From Comamonas resistens (GTDB lineage Bacteria; Pseudomonadota; Gammaproteobacteria; Burkholderiales; Burkholderiaceae_C), in assembly GCF_030064165.1 (NCBI RefSeq), contig NZ_CP125947.1, positions 4,588,001-4,652,000 on the forward strand: 64,000 bases of DNA, given 5' to 3'. The notes under the pieces are model-generated. The model searched no databases. It saw nothing but the letters and a program-made list of their open reading frames with translations, and had not been told where the DNA came from. Positions 32,651 through 40,667 of this stretch are shown piece by piece. Positions within the stretch are counted from its first letter, which is position 1. Each line of letters begins with the position of its first letter. The position numbers and the translations under genes were made by a program.

Positions 32651-34345
32651 TTGTCTGCTTTGTCCCCCTCCGACCTGTCCTCTTCGTCTGGCAACGACAG
32701 ACGCTTCTTCAAGCCTCGCTCCCCTCAGTTCATCGCCTTCTGGCTGGCCATCTGGCTCACCGCCACGGCCAATTGGGCGTTGTGGCTGCGCCTGCCCACG
32801 CTGGACGGCTATCACGGCAGCCTGGCGATGCTGGCCCTGCGGGTCGTGCCGCTGGTGATTGGCTTTGTGCTGCTGCTGACCAGCCTGTTTGCATGGCCCC
32901 GGTGGATGAAGCCTTTCTGGATCGTGTTGCTGCTGATCGCAGCCAGCGCCCAGCATTTCATGATCTCCTACGGCACCATCATGGACCGGGGCATGATCAA
33001 CAACATCCTACAGACCGATCTGCGCGAAAGCTCGGACCTGTTCAACCCCAAGCTGCTGCTGGAGTTGCTTGTCATCGCCATCCTGCCTGCCATCTGGCTG
33101 TGGAAGACACCGCTCAAGGGTGCGGGCAAAGTCTGGCGCAATGTGCTGCGCACCGTGCTGCTGTTTGCAGCTGCCGCGGCCATGGTCGCCACCTCGCTTG
33201 CCGTCTCGTACAAGGATCTGGCTCCCGTGGTGCGCAACAACCTCTGGCTGCGCTTCATGGTCAACCCCGTCAACCCGGTGCTGTCGGCGTCCGGCGTGCT
33301 GCTGGCCCCCATCTTCAACAAGCCCCGCCCCTTTGTCAGCACCATTGAAGGCGCGGCTCTGGGTCAAAGCTATGCCACCGACAAGAAGCCGCCGCTGCTG
33401 GTACTGGTCGTGGGCGAGACCGCCCGCGCCAAGAACTTCAGCCTCAATGGCTATGCGCGCGATACCAACCCGGAGCTGGCCAAGCGCGATGTGCTGAGCT
33501 GGCGCAACGCCACCTCCTGCGGCACCAGCACGCGCGAATCCGTGCCCTGCATGTTCTCCAGCCTGGGCCGGGAGGGCTTCTACAACTCCAAGGAAGAACA
33601 CAGCAATCTGCTGGATGTGCTGCAGGCCGCAGGGCTGGCCGTGCTCTGGGTGGACAACCAGGCCGGCTGCAAGGGTGTGTGCAAGCGCATTCCCATGGCG
33701 GATACCGCCGATCGCGTGAACACCCCCGAAGGCAAGGCCTTGTGCAGCGCCGATGGTGAATGCCTGGACGGCATGCTGCTGGTCGGCATCGAGGAACGCA
33801 TCGCCCAGCTGGACCCCGCGCGCCGCGCCAAGGGCGTGGTTCTCGTCATGCATCAGATGGGCAGCCACGGCCCCGCCTACTACAAGCGCTCCACTCCAGA
33901 GCTCAAGGCCTTCAAGCCCGAGTGCGCGACCAATGCCCTGTCCAGCTGCCCTTCGGAAGATGTGGTCAACGTCTATGACAACTCCATACGCTATACCGAC
34001 CATTTCCTGGGCCAGACCATAGACTGGCTCAAGACCCAGCAAAGCCAGTATGAGACCGGCATGTTCTACATGTCCGACCATGGCGAGTCTCTGGGCGAAA
34101 TGGGCGTCTACCTGCACGGCATGCCCTATGCCATGGCACCCGTGGATCAGAAGCATGTCCCCATGATTGTGTGGACCGGATCGCTGGGCGCACGTACCCA
34201 TCTCGACCAGAGCTGCCTGCAGAAGGGGCTGGACACCCCCGTTTCACACGACAACCTCTATCACACGATTTTGGGAATGGTGGACGTGGTCAGCCCCACC
34301 TACAAGCCTGCGCTGGATGCGCTGGCCAGTTGCCGCGGCAACTAA
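32651..34345 (+). CDS. eptA: lipid A phosphoethanolamine transferase (EptA/MCR family)
   Basis: A 564-residue inner-membrane enzyme with five N-terminal helices (residues 25-185) and a periplasmic alkaline-phosphatase-fold domain. The zinc and catalytic residues are visible: Glu256 (VVGETARAKNFSLNGYARDTNP), nucleophile Thr292 (SCGTSTRESVPCMFS), His406, Asp476-His477 (SDHGES) and His489. Paired cysteines fit the family disulfides. It moves phosphoethanolamine from PE to lipid A, altering surface charge. The only in-frame start before helix 1 is TTG (32651 or 32660), with an in-frame stop at 32633 and no clear ribosome binding site. No two-component genes adjoin. Confidence 0.93.
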   Translation: MSALSPSDLSSSSGNDRRFFKPRSPQFIAFWLAIWLTATANWALWLRLPTLDGYHGSLAMLALRVVPLVIGFVLLLTSLFAWPRWMKPFWIVLLLIAASAQHFMISYGTIMDRGMINNILQTDLRESSDLFNPKLLLELLVIAILPAIWLWKTPLKGAGKVWRNVLRTVLLFAAAAAMVATSLAVSYKDLAPVVRNNLWLRFMVNPVNPVLSASGVLLAPIFNKPRPFVSTIEGAALGQSYATDKKPPLLVLVVGETARAKNFSLNGYARDTNPELAKRDVLSWRNATSCGTSTRESVPCMFSSLGREGFYNSKEEHSNLLDVLQAAGLAVLWVDNQAGCKGVCKRIPMADTADRVNTPEGKALCSADGECLDGMLLVGIEERIAQLDPARRAKGVVLVMHQMGSHGPAYYKRSTPELKAFKPECATNALSSCPSEDVVNVYDNSIRYTDHFLGQTIDWLKTQQSQYETGMFYMSDHGESLGEMGVYLHGMPYAMAPVDQKHVPMIVWTGSLGARTHLDQSCLQKGLDTPVSHDNLYHTILGMVDVVSPTYKPALDALASCRGN

Positions 34346-34360
34346 AGACCTTGGCTCATG

Positions 34361-34403
34361 ACAAAGCGGCCTGCCAGATTGATGTTCTGGCAGGCCGCTT
34401 TTC
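34361..34403 (+). terminator. rho-independent terminator of eptA
   Basis: A 15-bp stem AAAGCGGCCTGCCAG (34363-34377) with 34387-34401, 9-nt loop, T-run. A-residues on the left arm also allow minus-strand use for the acbP gene. Confidence 0.92.
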
Positions 34404-34450
34404 ATTGACCATCAAGCGCAAGCAGCTATCGAATTTGATAGCCCCTCAGG
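34404..34450 (-). repeat. dispersed repeat family B, copy 7
   Basis: The reverse strand reads CGATAGCTGCTTGCGCTTGA then TGGTCAA, preceded by an extra GGCTATCAAATT. It is intergenic, between eptA and the acyl-CoA-binding protein. Confidence 0.7.
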
Positions 34451-34469
34451 CGCCAATGCAGAGACAAGC

Positions 34470-34724
34470 TTATTTCAGCGAGCCGATCAGGTCGATGTAG
34501 AGCTGCTTGGCCTCATCAGGGGTCGTGCCTTCCAGCTTGGCCCAGGCATCCCATTTGGCGCGCGCCACCATGTCGGTGAAGCTGGGCTTCTTGGTCTCGT
34601 TGTCACCCTCGGTCGCCTGCTTGTACAAGGCATAGATCTTGAGCAAGGTGGCGTTGTCGGGACGCTCGCTGAGCGAGGTGGAATTCTTGACGGTCTCTTC
34701 AAACTTGGCGTTCAGATCGGACAT
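34470..34724 (-). CDS. acyl-CoA-binding protein (ACBP)
   Basis: An 84-residue four-helix protein with the ACBP signature: F..TV at the N-terminus, LLKIYALYKQATEGDN (helix 2, Tyr and Lys for CoA) and AKWDAWAKLEGTTPDEAKQLYIDLI. It buffers and carries long-chain acyl-CoA in the cytoplasm. Such proteins are common in eukaryotes and sporadic in bacteria, chiefly in Comamonadaceae-like and some other environmental groups. AGGAGA precedes ATG 34724. A TetR-type palindrome overlaps the likely promoter. Confidence 0.94.
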   Translation of the reverse strand: MSDLNAKFEETVKNSTSLSERPDNATLLKIYALYKQATEGDNETKKPSFTDMVARAKWDAWAKLEGTTPDEAKQLYIDLIGSLK

Positions 34725-34757
34725 GCTAGGTCTCCTGGTTCTATAAAAATCCAGGTC

Positions 34758-34796
34758 AGTGTAGCGAAAAAAGCGTCAAATTAGAACGACCGTTCT
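34758..34796 (-). promoter_or_regulatory. promoter with TetR-like operator upstream of the ACBP gene
   Basis: AGAACG-AC-CGTTCT (34783-34796) is a perfect 6+6 palindrome with a 2-bp spacer, the style bound by TetR-family lipid regulators. It overlaps the -35 TTCTAA (34786-34781) of a promoter with a 17-bp spacer and -10 TACACT (34763-34758). Confidence 0.5.
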
Positions 34797-34904
34797 TTTT
34801 TATTCACATCCATAGCCCTTCGCAAGAACCGGCAAGATGCGGAAGCGGATTGCCGCAGTTCTGAAAAAAGCCTGTGCATGCTTCTTCATTGGAGTTCAGC
34901 TCAT

Positions 34905-36110
34905 TCAGAAGATCATGCGTACGCCGAAATCTGCACCCAGGGCGCTGCGCGGCTGCATTCCAGGCGCATTGCTGTAAGCCGGCTGCGGCATGATCACGGG
35001 GCTGCTGACGGCAAGCGGCGTGACACCCATAATGGCGGGGTTGTTGTGCCCGTTGCCGACGCTGATACGCGACACCGTGGAATACAGGGCAGTGCTCTTG
35101 GAAAGGTTGTGCACATAGCCCAGCGCAATCTTGTTCACCGAGGCATCGCCAGTGCCCTGTCCGTTTTTGTATTGCACGCGGGCAATGGACGCACGGATTT
35201 GATGAATGCCCACGGGAATCTGTACCCCGGCCAGCACACCGTTATAGCGGTCCGTCGCATTGGTGTCGCTGCGAGCGTTACGCACCTGAGACAGCTCGCC
35301 CAACACCTTGACCGGGCCGAAGTTGTAAGAACCGCCCAGGTTCAACGACTTGATGGTTTCCTTGTGGCCATTGAAGGTACCGAGCATGCTTTCGCCGTAG
35401 CCCAGAGCCACATCCGTGGGGCCACCCGTCCAGCCCAGGCGACCGCCGGCATAGCGTCCCCGCTTGGAATTGTTCTCGGGAAACGCATACATCAGCTGGC
35501 CATAAATACCGCCCAGCCCCGCAGGCAGGTGATAGCCAATGGAGTTGCTGGCTCGCAGATAGTTATCCGTGCCCGCCGACAGGCCATTGCCCAGCAAGCG
35601 CTCCGTCAAGGTACCGGTGGTCTGGGTCCCCAGGGCCCGGTTAATGGCCAGATTGCTGCTGACCACGGCCAGCAGGTTCACACCCACGCCATTGACCGTA
35701 TAGGGGTCAAACGCCCAGTCATTCAAAAAGGACGGGGTGTGGTCTCGGCCCAGCCGTACCTCACCCCAATTGCCCGCCAGACTGACGGTGGAGCGGCGCC
35801 CGAAATTCAGGGCACCGCCACCAGTATCGTTGGTCACAGGGGCTTCCAGCCAGAAGCTGGCGGAAGTGCCCCCCCCCAGATCCTCGGTGCCGCGAACGCC
35901 GATGCGGCTGGCCAGGTTCCCCGATGGCGATACACCCCAGATGCCTTGGCTGGATGTTCTTCCAGAGCCATCCCAGGAGTTGCTGCGCACCGAATAGCGG
36001 CTGACGCTGGCATCCATCACACCGAACAGCACGACCGATGACTGCGCGCAGGCCGCTCCGGCCGCAGAAAGCGCAAAAAGGCCCAGGAAATATCGTGATT
36101 TACGTGGCAT
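34905..36110 (-). CDS. Gram-negative outer-membrane porin (OmpC-like)
   Basis: A 401-residue porin with a signal peptide ending AAGAACA before QSSVVLFGVMDASVSRYSV, the usual first strand of Burkholderiales trimeric porins. Amphipathic beta strands alternate throughout, IGVRGTEDLGGGTSASFWLE is the conserved block, and the C-terminal residue is Phe, as needed for BAM-dependent assembly. A run of nine G on the coding strand (35869-35877) encodes the Gly triplet of that block. It is likely monocistronic, with the neighbouring oxidoreductase operon ending in its own terminator upstream. Confidence 0.93.
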   Translation of the reverse strand: MPRKSRYFLGLFALSAAGAACAQSSVVLFGVMDASVSRYSVRSNSWDGSGRTSSQGIWGVSPSGNLASRIGVRGTEDLGGGTSASFWLEAPVTNDTGGGALNFGRRSTVSLAGNWGEVRLGRDHTPSFLNDWAFDPYTVNGVGVNLLAVVSSNLAINRALGTQTTGTLTERLLGNGLSAGTDNYLRASNSIGYHLPAGLGGIYGQLMYAFPENNSKRGRYAGGRLGWTGGPTDVALGYGESMLGTFNGHKETIKSLNLGGSYNFGPVKVLGELSQVRNARSDTNATDRYNGVLAGVQIPVGIHQIRASIARVQYKNGQGTGDASVNKIALGYVHNLSKSTALYSTVSRISVGNGHNNPAIMGVTPLAVSSPVIMPQPAYSNAPGMQPRSALGADFGVRMIF

Positions 36111-36192
36111 GTCTTGTCTCCATCTCTTTATGAATCAACGGTTTTTCACCGCAAAATCACTCTAGAAAAGGAACGTTTCTGCCCTTGTGCAG

Positions 36193-36223
36193 TTGGCGCC
36201 ATGCATTGCTTATTTGGTGCCAA
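36193..36223. promoter_or_regulatory. imperfect inverted repeat upstream of the porin gene
   Basis: TTGGCGCCA (36193-36201) and TGGTGCCAA (36215-36223) are inverted repeats with one mismatch, 83 bp upstream of the porin start. It is a possible operator of unknown regulator. Confidence 0.3.
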
Positions 36224-36274
36224 ACACCCAAAGTGGAATCCCTAGGTTTCGCACCTGCGGCACATCGCCCTCAG

Positions 36275-36308
36275 GAAAAAAGCCAGTGCTTTCAAGGGCA
36301 CTGGCTTG
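36275..36308 (-). terminator. rho-independent terminator of the oxidoreductase operon
   Basis: AGCCAGTGC (36281-36289) pairs with GCACTGGCT (36298-36306). On the minus strand the stem is followed by a T-run (36280-36276). Confidence 0.88.
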
Positions 36309-36352
36309 TGGATGATGAGGCTCTGTTGCAAGCCTCAAGGGCACCCCGATCA

Positions 36353-37324
36353 TCACGGGATCAGGACTGTGGCCCCCACGGTCTTGCGCGCTTCAAGAGC
36401 ACGATGCGCCTGGGCCGCATCCGCCAGCGCAAACTCTTGCTGTGGCTCGCTGACGATACGCCCCGCCAGCACATGCTCGAACAGCTCCTTGGCCATGTCC
36501 AGCATATGCGCGCGCGGCTGGATGTAATGCATCATGGCGGGCCGGGTCATCCAGATCGAACCCTTGGCTGCCAGCAGCGAAGAATCCACCACCACAGGCC
36601 CCGAAGAGGTGCCATTGCTGACCAGCGAGCCACGCGGCTGCAGGCAGTCCAGCGAGTCCATCAGCGTATCCTTGCCCACCGAGTCATAGACCACGGGCAC
36701 GCCTTTGCCGTCCGTGATTTCCTTGACACGGGCCACGATGTTTTCGCGCGCACTCACAATCGTGTGCGTGCAGCCATTGGCCTTGGCCAGCGCCGCCTTC
36801 TCATCCGTGCTGACCACACCGATCATGTTGACGCCCATGGCTCTTGCCCACTGGCAGGCAATCAGCCCCACACCGCCGGCCGCCGCGTGATAGAGAATGG
36901 TTTCGCCCCCCTGCAGCGGATAGACCTGACGGAACAGATACTGCGCCGTCATGCCTTTCATCATGAGCGTGGCGGCCGTACGATCAGAAACGCCGTCGGG
37001 CAGCGGGATCAGCACCTCTGCCGGCATGACTCGCAGCTGAGAGTAGGCGCCTTGCGGACCAATCAGATAGCCCACGCGGTCCCCGACCTTGATATCGGTG
37101 ACGCCCGGCCCTACGGCCTCGACCACCCCCACCGCATCCGAGCCAAGACCATTGGGCAAGGCCAGCGGATAACGTCCGGTGCGGAAGTAAACATCGATGA
37201 AGTTAAGCGCAATATAGGTATGCCGCACACGCGCCTGGCCCGGGCCAGGATCGCCCACTGCAACACTTTCCAGTTGAAGAACTTCCGGGCCGCCGGTCTC
37301 GTAAAAACGGATCGCCTTGGTCAT
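36353..37324 (-). CDS. qor: NADPH:quinone oxidoreductase family protein (zinc-free MDR)
   Basis: A 323-residue medium-chain reductase. The N-terminal catalytic fold has YIALNFIDVYFRTGRYP and GLGSDAVGVVEAVG, the Rossmann motif is HAAAGGVGLIACQWARAMG, and zinc-binding residues are absent, as in quinone oxidoreductases. NADPH-dependent one-electron reduction of quinones is the family activity. ATG 37324 follows AGGAGCA; a longer in-frame reading to 37408 has no binding site. It is the last gene of a minus-strand cluster after the Bug gene, separated by a terminator-like hairpin, so it may be partly independent. Confidence 0.92.
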   Translation of the reverse strand: MTKAIRFYETGGPEVLQLESVAVGDPGPGQARVRHTYIALNFIDVYFRTGRYPLALPNGLGSDAVGVVEAVGPGVTDIKVGDRVGYLIGPQGAYSQLRVMPAEVLIPLPDGVSDRTAATLMMKGMTAQYLFRQVYPLQGGETILYHAAAGGVGLIACQWARAMGVNMIGVVSTDEKAALAKANGCTHTIVSARENIVARVKEITDGKGVPVVYDSVGKDTLMDSLDCLQPRGSLVSNGTSSGPVVVDSSLLAAKGSIWMTRPAMMHYIQPRAHMLDMAKELFEHVLAGRIVSEPQQEFALADAAQAHRALEARKTVGATVLIP

Positions 37325-37370
37325 GCATTGCTCCTGCCGATCAGAACATGGGATTGGTCTGCCAATAAAA

Positions 37371-37404
37371 AGTCCGGGTCCTCGGTGGCGAGGCTTCCCG
37401 GACT
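37371..37404 (-). terminator. rho-independent terminator after the Bug gene
   Basis: AGTCCGGG (37371-37378) pairs with CCCGGACT (37397-37404), with an inner CCTCG/CGAGG hairpin. On the minus strand a T-run follows. Confidence 0.8.
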
Positions 37405-37420
37405 GCATTGGGTGCTGAAC

Positions 37421-38389
37421 CTAGTTCAGCTTGATGCCGAAATTCTTGACGATCTCGCCGTTGCGGTTGTACTCCGCCTGCAGATCGGAAGACAGCTGCT
37501 CCAGCGTGCGTTCCTGGCGAATCAGTTCAAAACCGGTGGCCACATAACGTGCCTGCACAGCCTGGCTTGCATTGACCTTCTGCAAGGTGGCGTGGATTTT
37601 CTCCATCAGTGCCGGTGGCGTTTTGGAGGACGCAAAGACACCCGCCCAATTGCTGAAGTCCACCTCCGGATAGCCAAGCTCTGCCATGGTCGGCACATTG
37701 GGATACTCAGGCAGGCGACTCTTGTAGCCAATCGCCAGCAGTTTGACCTTGCCGCTGGGAATCAAGGGCTTGCTGGTCACAGAACCGTCGAACATCAGCG
37801 GAATCTGATTGCCCATGACCTGTGCCAGCGCCGGGGCAGAACCCGGGAACGGCACATGCTGCATGTCCAGCCCCGCCTTCTGATTCAGGATCACGCCAGC
37901 ATACTGGGAGGCGGTTCCCTGGCTATAGGAAGCAAAGGACAGCTGACCCGGATGGGCCTTGATATAGGCAAGCGCCTCCTTGGCATCCTTGGCCGGGAAC
38001 TGCGGCGAGGCAATGAACACCATGACGGAGCGCGCCATCTGCGAGACCGGTTTCACGTCCTTCATGGCATCAAAGCCGCCTTTGAGCACATGCGGCACCT
38101 CGGTCAGGATATTGGTCACCGTCACCAGCAAGGTGTTGCCATCCGCAGGCTGGGAAAGCATGTACTTGACCGCCATGGAACCACCAGCGCCGGGACGGTT
38201 TTCCACAATCACCGGCTGCTTGAGCTCATTGGCCAGTTGATCGCTGATGATGCGCGCAAACACATCAATCGTGCCCCCCGGGGGCGCAGGAACAATCAGC
38301 TTGACAGGCTTGTCGGTAAAGGCCAGAGCACTGCCTGCCGGCAAAGTGACCGCCAGGGCCATCGATAAGAGAACGAAACTGCGTCGCAT
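37421..38389 (-). CDS. TctC/Bug-family binding protein
   Basis: A 322-residue periplasmic protein: signal RRSFVLLSMALAVTLPAGSALA, then FTDKPVKLIVPAPPGGTIDVFARIISDQL. The Bug cleft motifs NRPGAGGSMAVKYMLSQPADGNTLLV and VPFPGSAPALAQVMGNQIPLMFDG are present; the usual PYKGAAPA block is altered to PFPGSAPA. ATG 38389 follows AAGGAGCGC and lies 17 bp after the BKACE stop, so it is cotranscribed with the BKACE enzyme whose substrate it probably delivers. No TctAB partner is in the window. Confidence 0.93.
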   Translation of the reverse strand: MRRSFVLLSMALAVTLPAGSALAFTDKPVKLIVPAPPGGTIDVFARIISDQLANELKQPVIVENRPGAGGSMAVKYMLSQPADGNTLLVTVTNILTEVPHVLKGGFDAMKDVKPVSQMARSVMVFIASPQFPAKDAKEALAYIKAHPGQLSFASYSQGTASQYAGVILNQKAGLDMQHVPFPGSAPALAQVMGNQIPLMFDGSVTSKPLIPSGKVKLLAIGYKSRLPEYPNVPTMAELGYPEVDFSNWAGVFASSKTPPALMEKIHATLQKVNASQAVQARYVATGFELIRQERTLEQLSSDLQAEYNRNGEIVKNFGIKLN

Positions 38390-38406
38390 GGTGCGCTCCT
38401 TCGAAG

Positions 38407-39465
38407 TCAGGCAATCTTGCGCAGGTAGCCCTGCTGGCCGCCATTGCGGTTGGGTGCAAAGCCGTTCTTCTCCAGTGTTTCCTCCACACTGTCGTAGAAC
38501 ACGCCAATCTTGCAAATCTCGCGCGCTTGCTGGGGCGTGGCGATGGGACGGCTGAATTCTTTGGCCAAGCGCACCAGTTGCTCGATCTGCGCCACGGTGC
38601 CCATTTTTTCGGTACGGGTCTGGTTCCACAGATTGTCTTCGGTGCCGCAGCGTACATGCAGCCCCATGGCGATGCCCATGGCATTGATGGGCAGCACGTT
38701 CAGCACCGAGCTTTCCACCGTCAGCACTGCACCATCGGGCACGGCGCGCACAAAGTGAGCCAGGCTATAGATATTGGGAGCGTCCATACCGCCACCAATC
38801 GCCACCCAATTCATCACCAGCGGCCCCTTGTAGATGCCGCGGCGAATCAGGCGTTCCACCGATTCAAAGCTATTGATGTTGTAGCACTGGAAAGCACTTT
38901 GGATGCCGGCCTCGGACAGGCGGCGAATATGCTCCTCGGCCCAGCCTGGCTGTGCCGGCACCGTCATCTCCTTGTATGCATTGAACACGGCCGGGTCTTC
39001 CATGGACGTGCCCTTGATGTCGCGAATGTCGAATTGCTCAAGCACATTCATCTGCGAGGTGTTGATGGTCACCGTCACCTGATCGGGTTTGGGGTCCAAC
39101 TCGGCCAGCATGTGACGGGTATCGTCAGACAGCCATTTGGCGGCCGCACCATCGGTTTCGGGTGCAAAGCTGATCGACCCGCCCACCTGGATGATCATGT
39201 CGGGCACACGGGCACGCACACCGGCAATCAGCTCGTTGAACTTGGACAGGCGCTTGCTGCCACGTCCGTCCAGCTCGCGCACATGCAGGTGCAGCACCTG
39301 GGCGCCGGCGTTGTAGCAGTCCACCGCTTTCTGGATCTGCTCTTCCATCGTCACCGCAATTTCGCCAGGGAAGTCTCCAGGCAGCCAGGAAGGCGCATAA
39401 GGAGCAGCGGTGATGATCAGTGGCTGCTGGTTTTCGGGAAAGAGGTGGCCGTCGAGAAAGTTCAT
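38407..39465 (-). CDS. beta-keto acid cleavage enzyme (BKACE, Kce-like)
   Basis: A 352-residue TIM-barrel enzyme that condenses a beta-keto acid with acetyl-CoA and splits it into acetoacetate and a CoA ester. The zinc-binding HLH is at His59 and His61 (QVLHLHVREL), and the family blocks PLIITAAPYAPSW, IIQVGGS and WVAIGGGMDAPN are present. The substrate-specificity residues cannot be ranked by eye, so kce versus dehydrocarnitine-cleaving types stay open. ATG 39465 follows GGAGACAACAGC; a longer reading to 39522 would translate part of a mobile-like repeat (copy C1) and is rejected. Confidence 0.9.
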   Translation of the reverse strand: MNFLDGHLFPENQQPLIITAAPYAPSWLPGDFPGEIAVTMEEQIQKAVDCYNAGAQVLHLHVRELDGRGSKRLSKFNELIAGVRARVPDMIIQVGGSISFAPETDGAAAKWLSDDTRHMLAELDPKPDQVTVTINTSQMNVLEQFDIRDIKGTSMEDPAVFNAYKEMTVPAQPGWAEEHIRRLSEAGIQSAFQCYNINSFESVERLIRRGIYKGPLVMNWVAIGGGMDAPNIYSLAHFVRAVPDGAVLTVESSVLNVLPINAMGIAMGLHVRCGTEDNLWNQTRTEKMGTVAQIEQLVRLAKEFSRPIATPQQAREICKIGVFYDSVEETLEKNGFAPNRNGGQQGYLRKIA

Positions 39466-39496
39466 GCTGTTGTCTCCGTTGTTATGAAAGAAGTAC

Positions 39497-39571
39497 GACT
39501 TACGCAAATCAGGCTCAGGCAAGACGTTGCCCCATGGGAATGCCGCTGGTGCATTCTTGTTTGCGTAAGTC
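39497..39571. repeat. 75-bp element with terminal inverted repeats (family C), copy 1
   Basis: Left end GACTTACGCAAAT (39497-39509) and right end GTTTGCGTAAGTC (39559-39571) are inverted repeats matching at 12 of 13 positions. The interior shares most bases with copy 2 at 55.7 kb. It sits between the BKACE gene and the dioxygenase gene. No target-site duplication is obvious. Confidence 0.7.
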
Positions 39572-39660
39572 CCAAAAAGAATGCACCGTACCCCGAGCCG
39601 CCGCGCGGCCCATCCGATGTTGCTTGCTCTGCGCCTCGGGCTGCGTGGCCCGGGACCTGT

Positions 39661-40509
39661 TCAATACGTGGGCGTACCGATGATCCCGGCTCGCTCCATC
39701 TTTCGATGGCAGGGCGGGTAGTCCATCACCGCGTAGTGCTGGGTTGCGCGGTTGTCCCAGATAGCCACGCTGTCTGGCTCCCAGCGCCAGCGCACCTGGT
39801 ATTCAGGAATCGCGGCCTGGTTGATCAGGTACTGCAGCAGACTGGATGCGCCCTGCGTGAAGTCCTGTCCCACACGCACATTGGCGGGCGTGTGGAAGTT
39901 GGTGAAATGCGTAGCGAAACCGCTGACGAATAGCACTTTTTCGCCCGTTTCGGGGTGGGTGCGTACCACCGGATGCTCTGCATCCGGGTACTGGGCCTTG
40001 AGCGCCAGGCGTTTCTCGATAGGCATCGCAGCGCCAAAAGTGCACTCGATGCTGTGCCGGGCACGCAGAGGATCTATCACTGCCTTGACCTGCTCTGGCA
40101 GCCTCTCGTAGGCCAGCGCCATATTGGCCCACATGGTGTCACCGCCGACTGGCGGGCATTCGACGCAGCGCAGCACACAACCCATGGGAGGTATCTCGCG
40201 CCAGGTGGCATCGCAATGCCAGGAGTTCTCATAGCGATCCACAGGCTTGTCTGGCGACTTGTAGATCTGTACCAGGCCGGGATGATCGGGGTGACTGCCG
40301 ACCACCGGATGATCCTCCAGTTCTCCGAAACGACGGGCAAAAGCCACATGCTCGGCGGGGGCCAGCTTCTGCCGCCGCAAAAACACCACCTTGTGCTTGA
40401 GCAAAGCCTGCTTGATCGCTGCGAAAAGCTCATCGTTGTGTACAGCATCCGCCAGTTGCACATCGAGCAGCTCTGCACCGATAGCGCAGGTCAGAGGGTT
40501 TATCCGCAT
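39661..40509 (-). CDS. TauD/TfdA-family alpha-ketoglutarate-dependent dioxygenase
   Basis: A 282-residue Fe(II) dioxygenase. The facial triad is His98 and Asp100 (SWHCDATW) with distal His258 (NRATQHYA), and Arg269 (CHRKMERAGI) binds 2-oxoglutarate. It couples decarboxylation of 2-oxoglutarate to hydroxylation of a sulfonate, ether or amine substrate. ATG 40509 follows AGGAGACAGTG; a GTG one codon earlier is less likely. It diverges from an AraC regulator and is the first gene of the BKACE cluster. Confidence 0.92.
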   Translation of the reverse strand: MRINPLTCAIGAELLDVQLADAVHNDELFAAIKQALLKHKVVFLRRQKLAPAEHVAFARRFGELEDHPVVGSHPDHPGLVQIYKSPDKPVDRYENSWHCDATWREIPPMGCVLRCVECPPVGGDTMWANMALAYERLPEQVKAVIDPLRARHSIECTFGAAMPIEKRLALKAQYPDAEHPVVRTHPETGEKVLFVSGFATHFTNFHTPANVRVGQDFTQGASSLLQYLINQAAIPEYQVRWRWEPDSVAIWDNRATQHYAVMDYPPCHRKMERAGIIGTPTY

Positions 40510-40581
40510 CACTGTCTCCTACACTTTTTATGAGTCCAGGCTGTTTCTTGATCCATGCCGCCTGGTGAGTCCACTGTAGAA

Positions 40582-40619
40582 AACCTGTGTCGCATAGGTT
40601 GTGCATTTCGCGCCTCTCG
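40582..40619. promoter_or_regulatory. candidate AraC-type operator between the divergent genes
   Basis: AACCT (40582-40586) and AGGTT (40596-40600) form an inverted pair over TGTCGCAT, and TGTGCAT follows at 40600, giving possible direct half-sites. It lies between the dioxygenase and regulator starts. Confidence 0.3.
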
Positions 40620-40667
40620 CTATGCATCTCATGCCAGAATTTCACTGCTTTTTTGCGTGGAGCAGTC

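Noticed and set aside
36185..38368. A 727-codon open frame on the plus strand across the quinone oxidoreductase and Bug genes
   Set aside because: It is antisense to two well-supported genes with family motifs and Shine-Dalgarno sites, and it crosses their boundary and a terminator.
39466..39522. N-terminal extension of the BKACE protein
   Set aside because: The extra residues are translated family C repeat, and GGAGACAACAGC gives a clear start at 39465.
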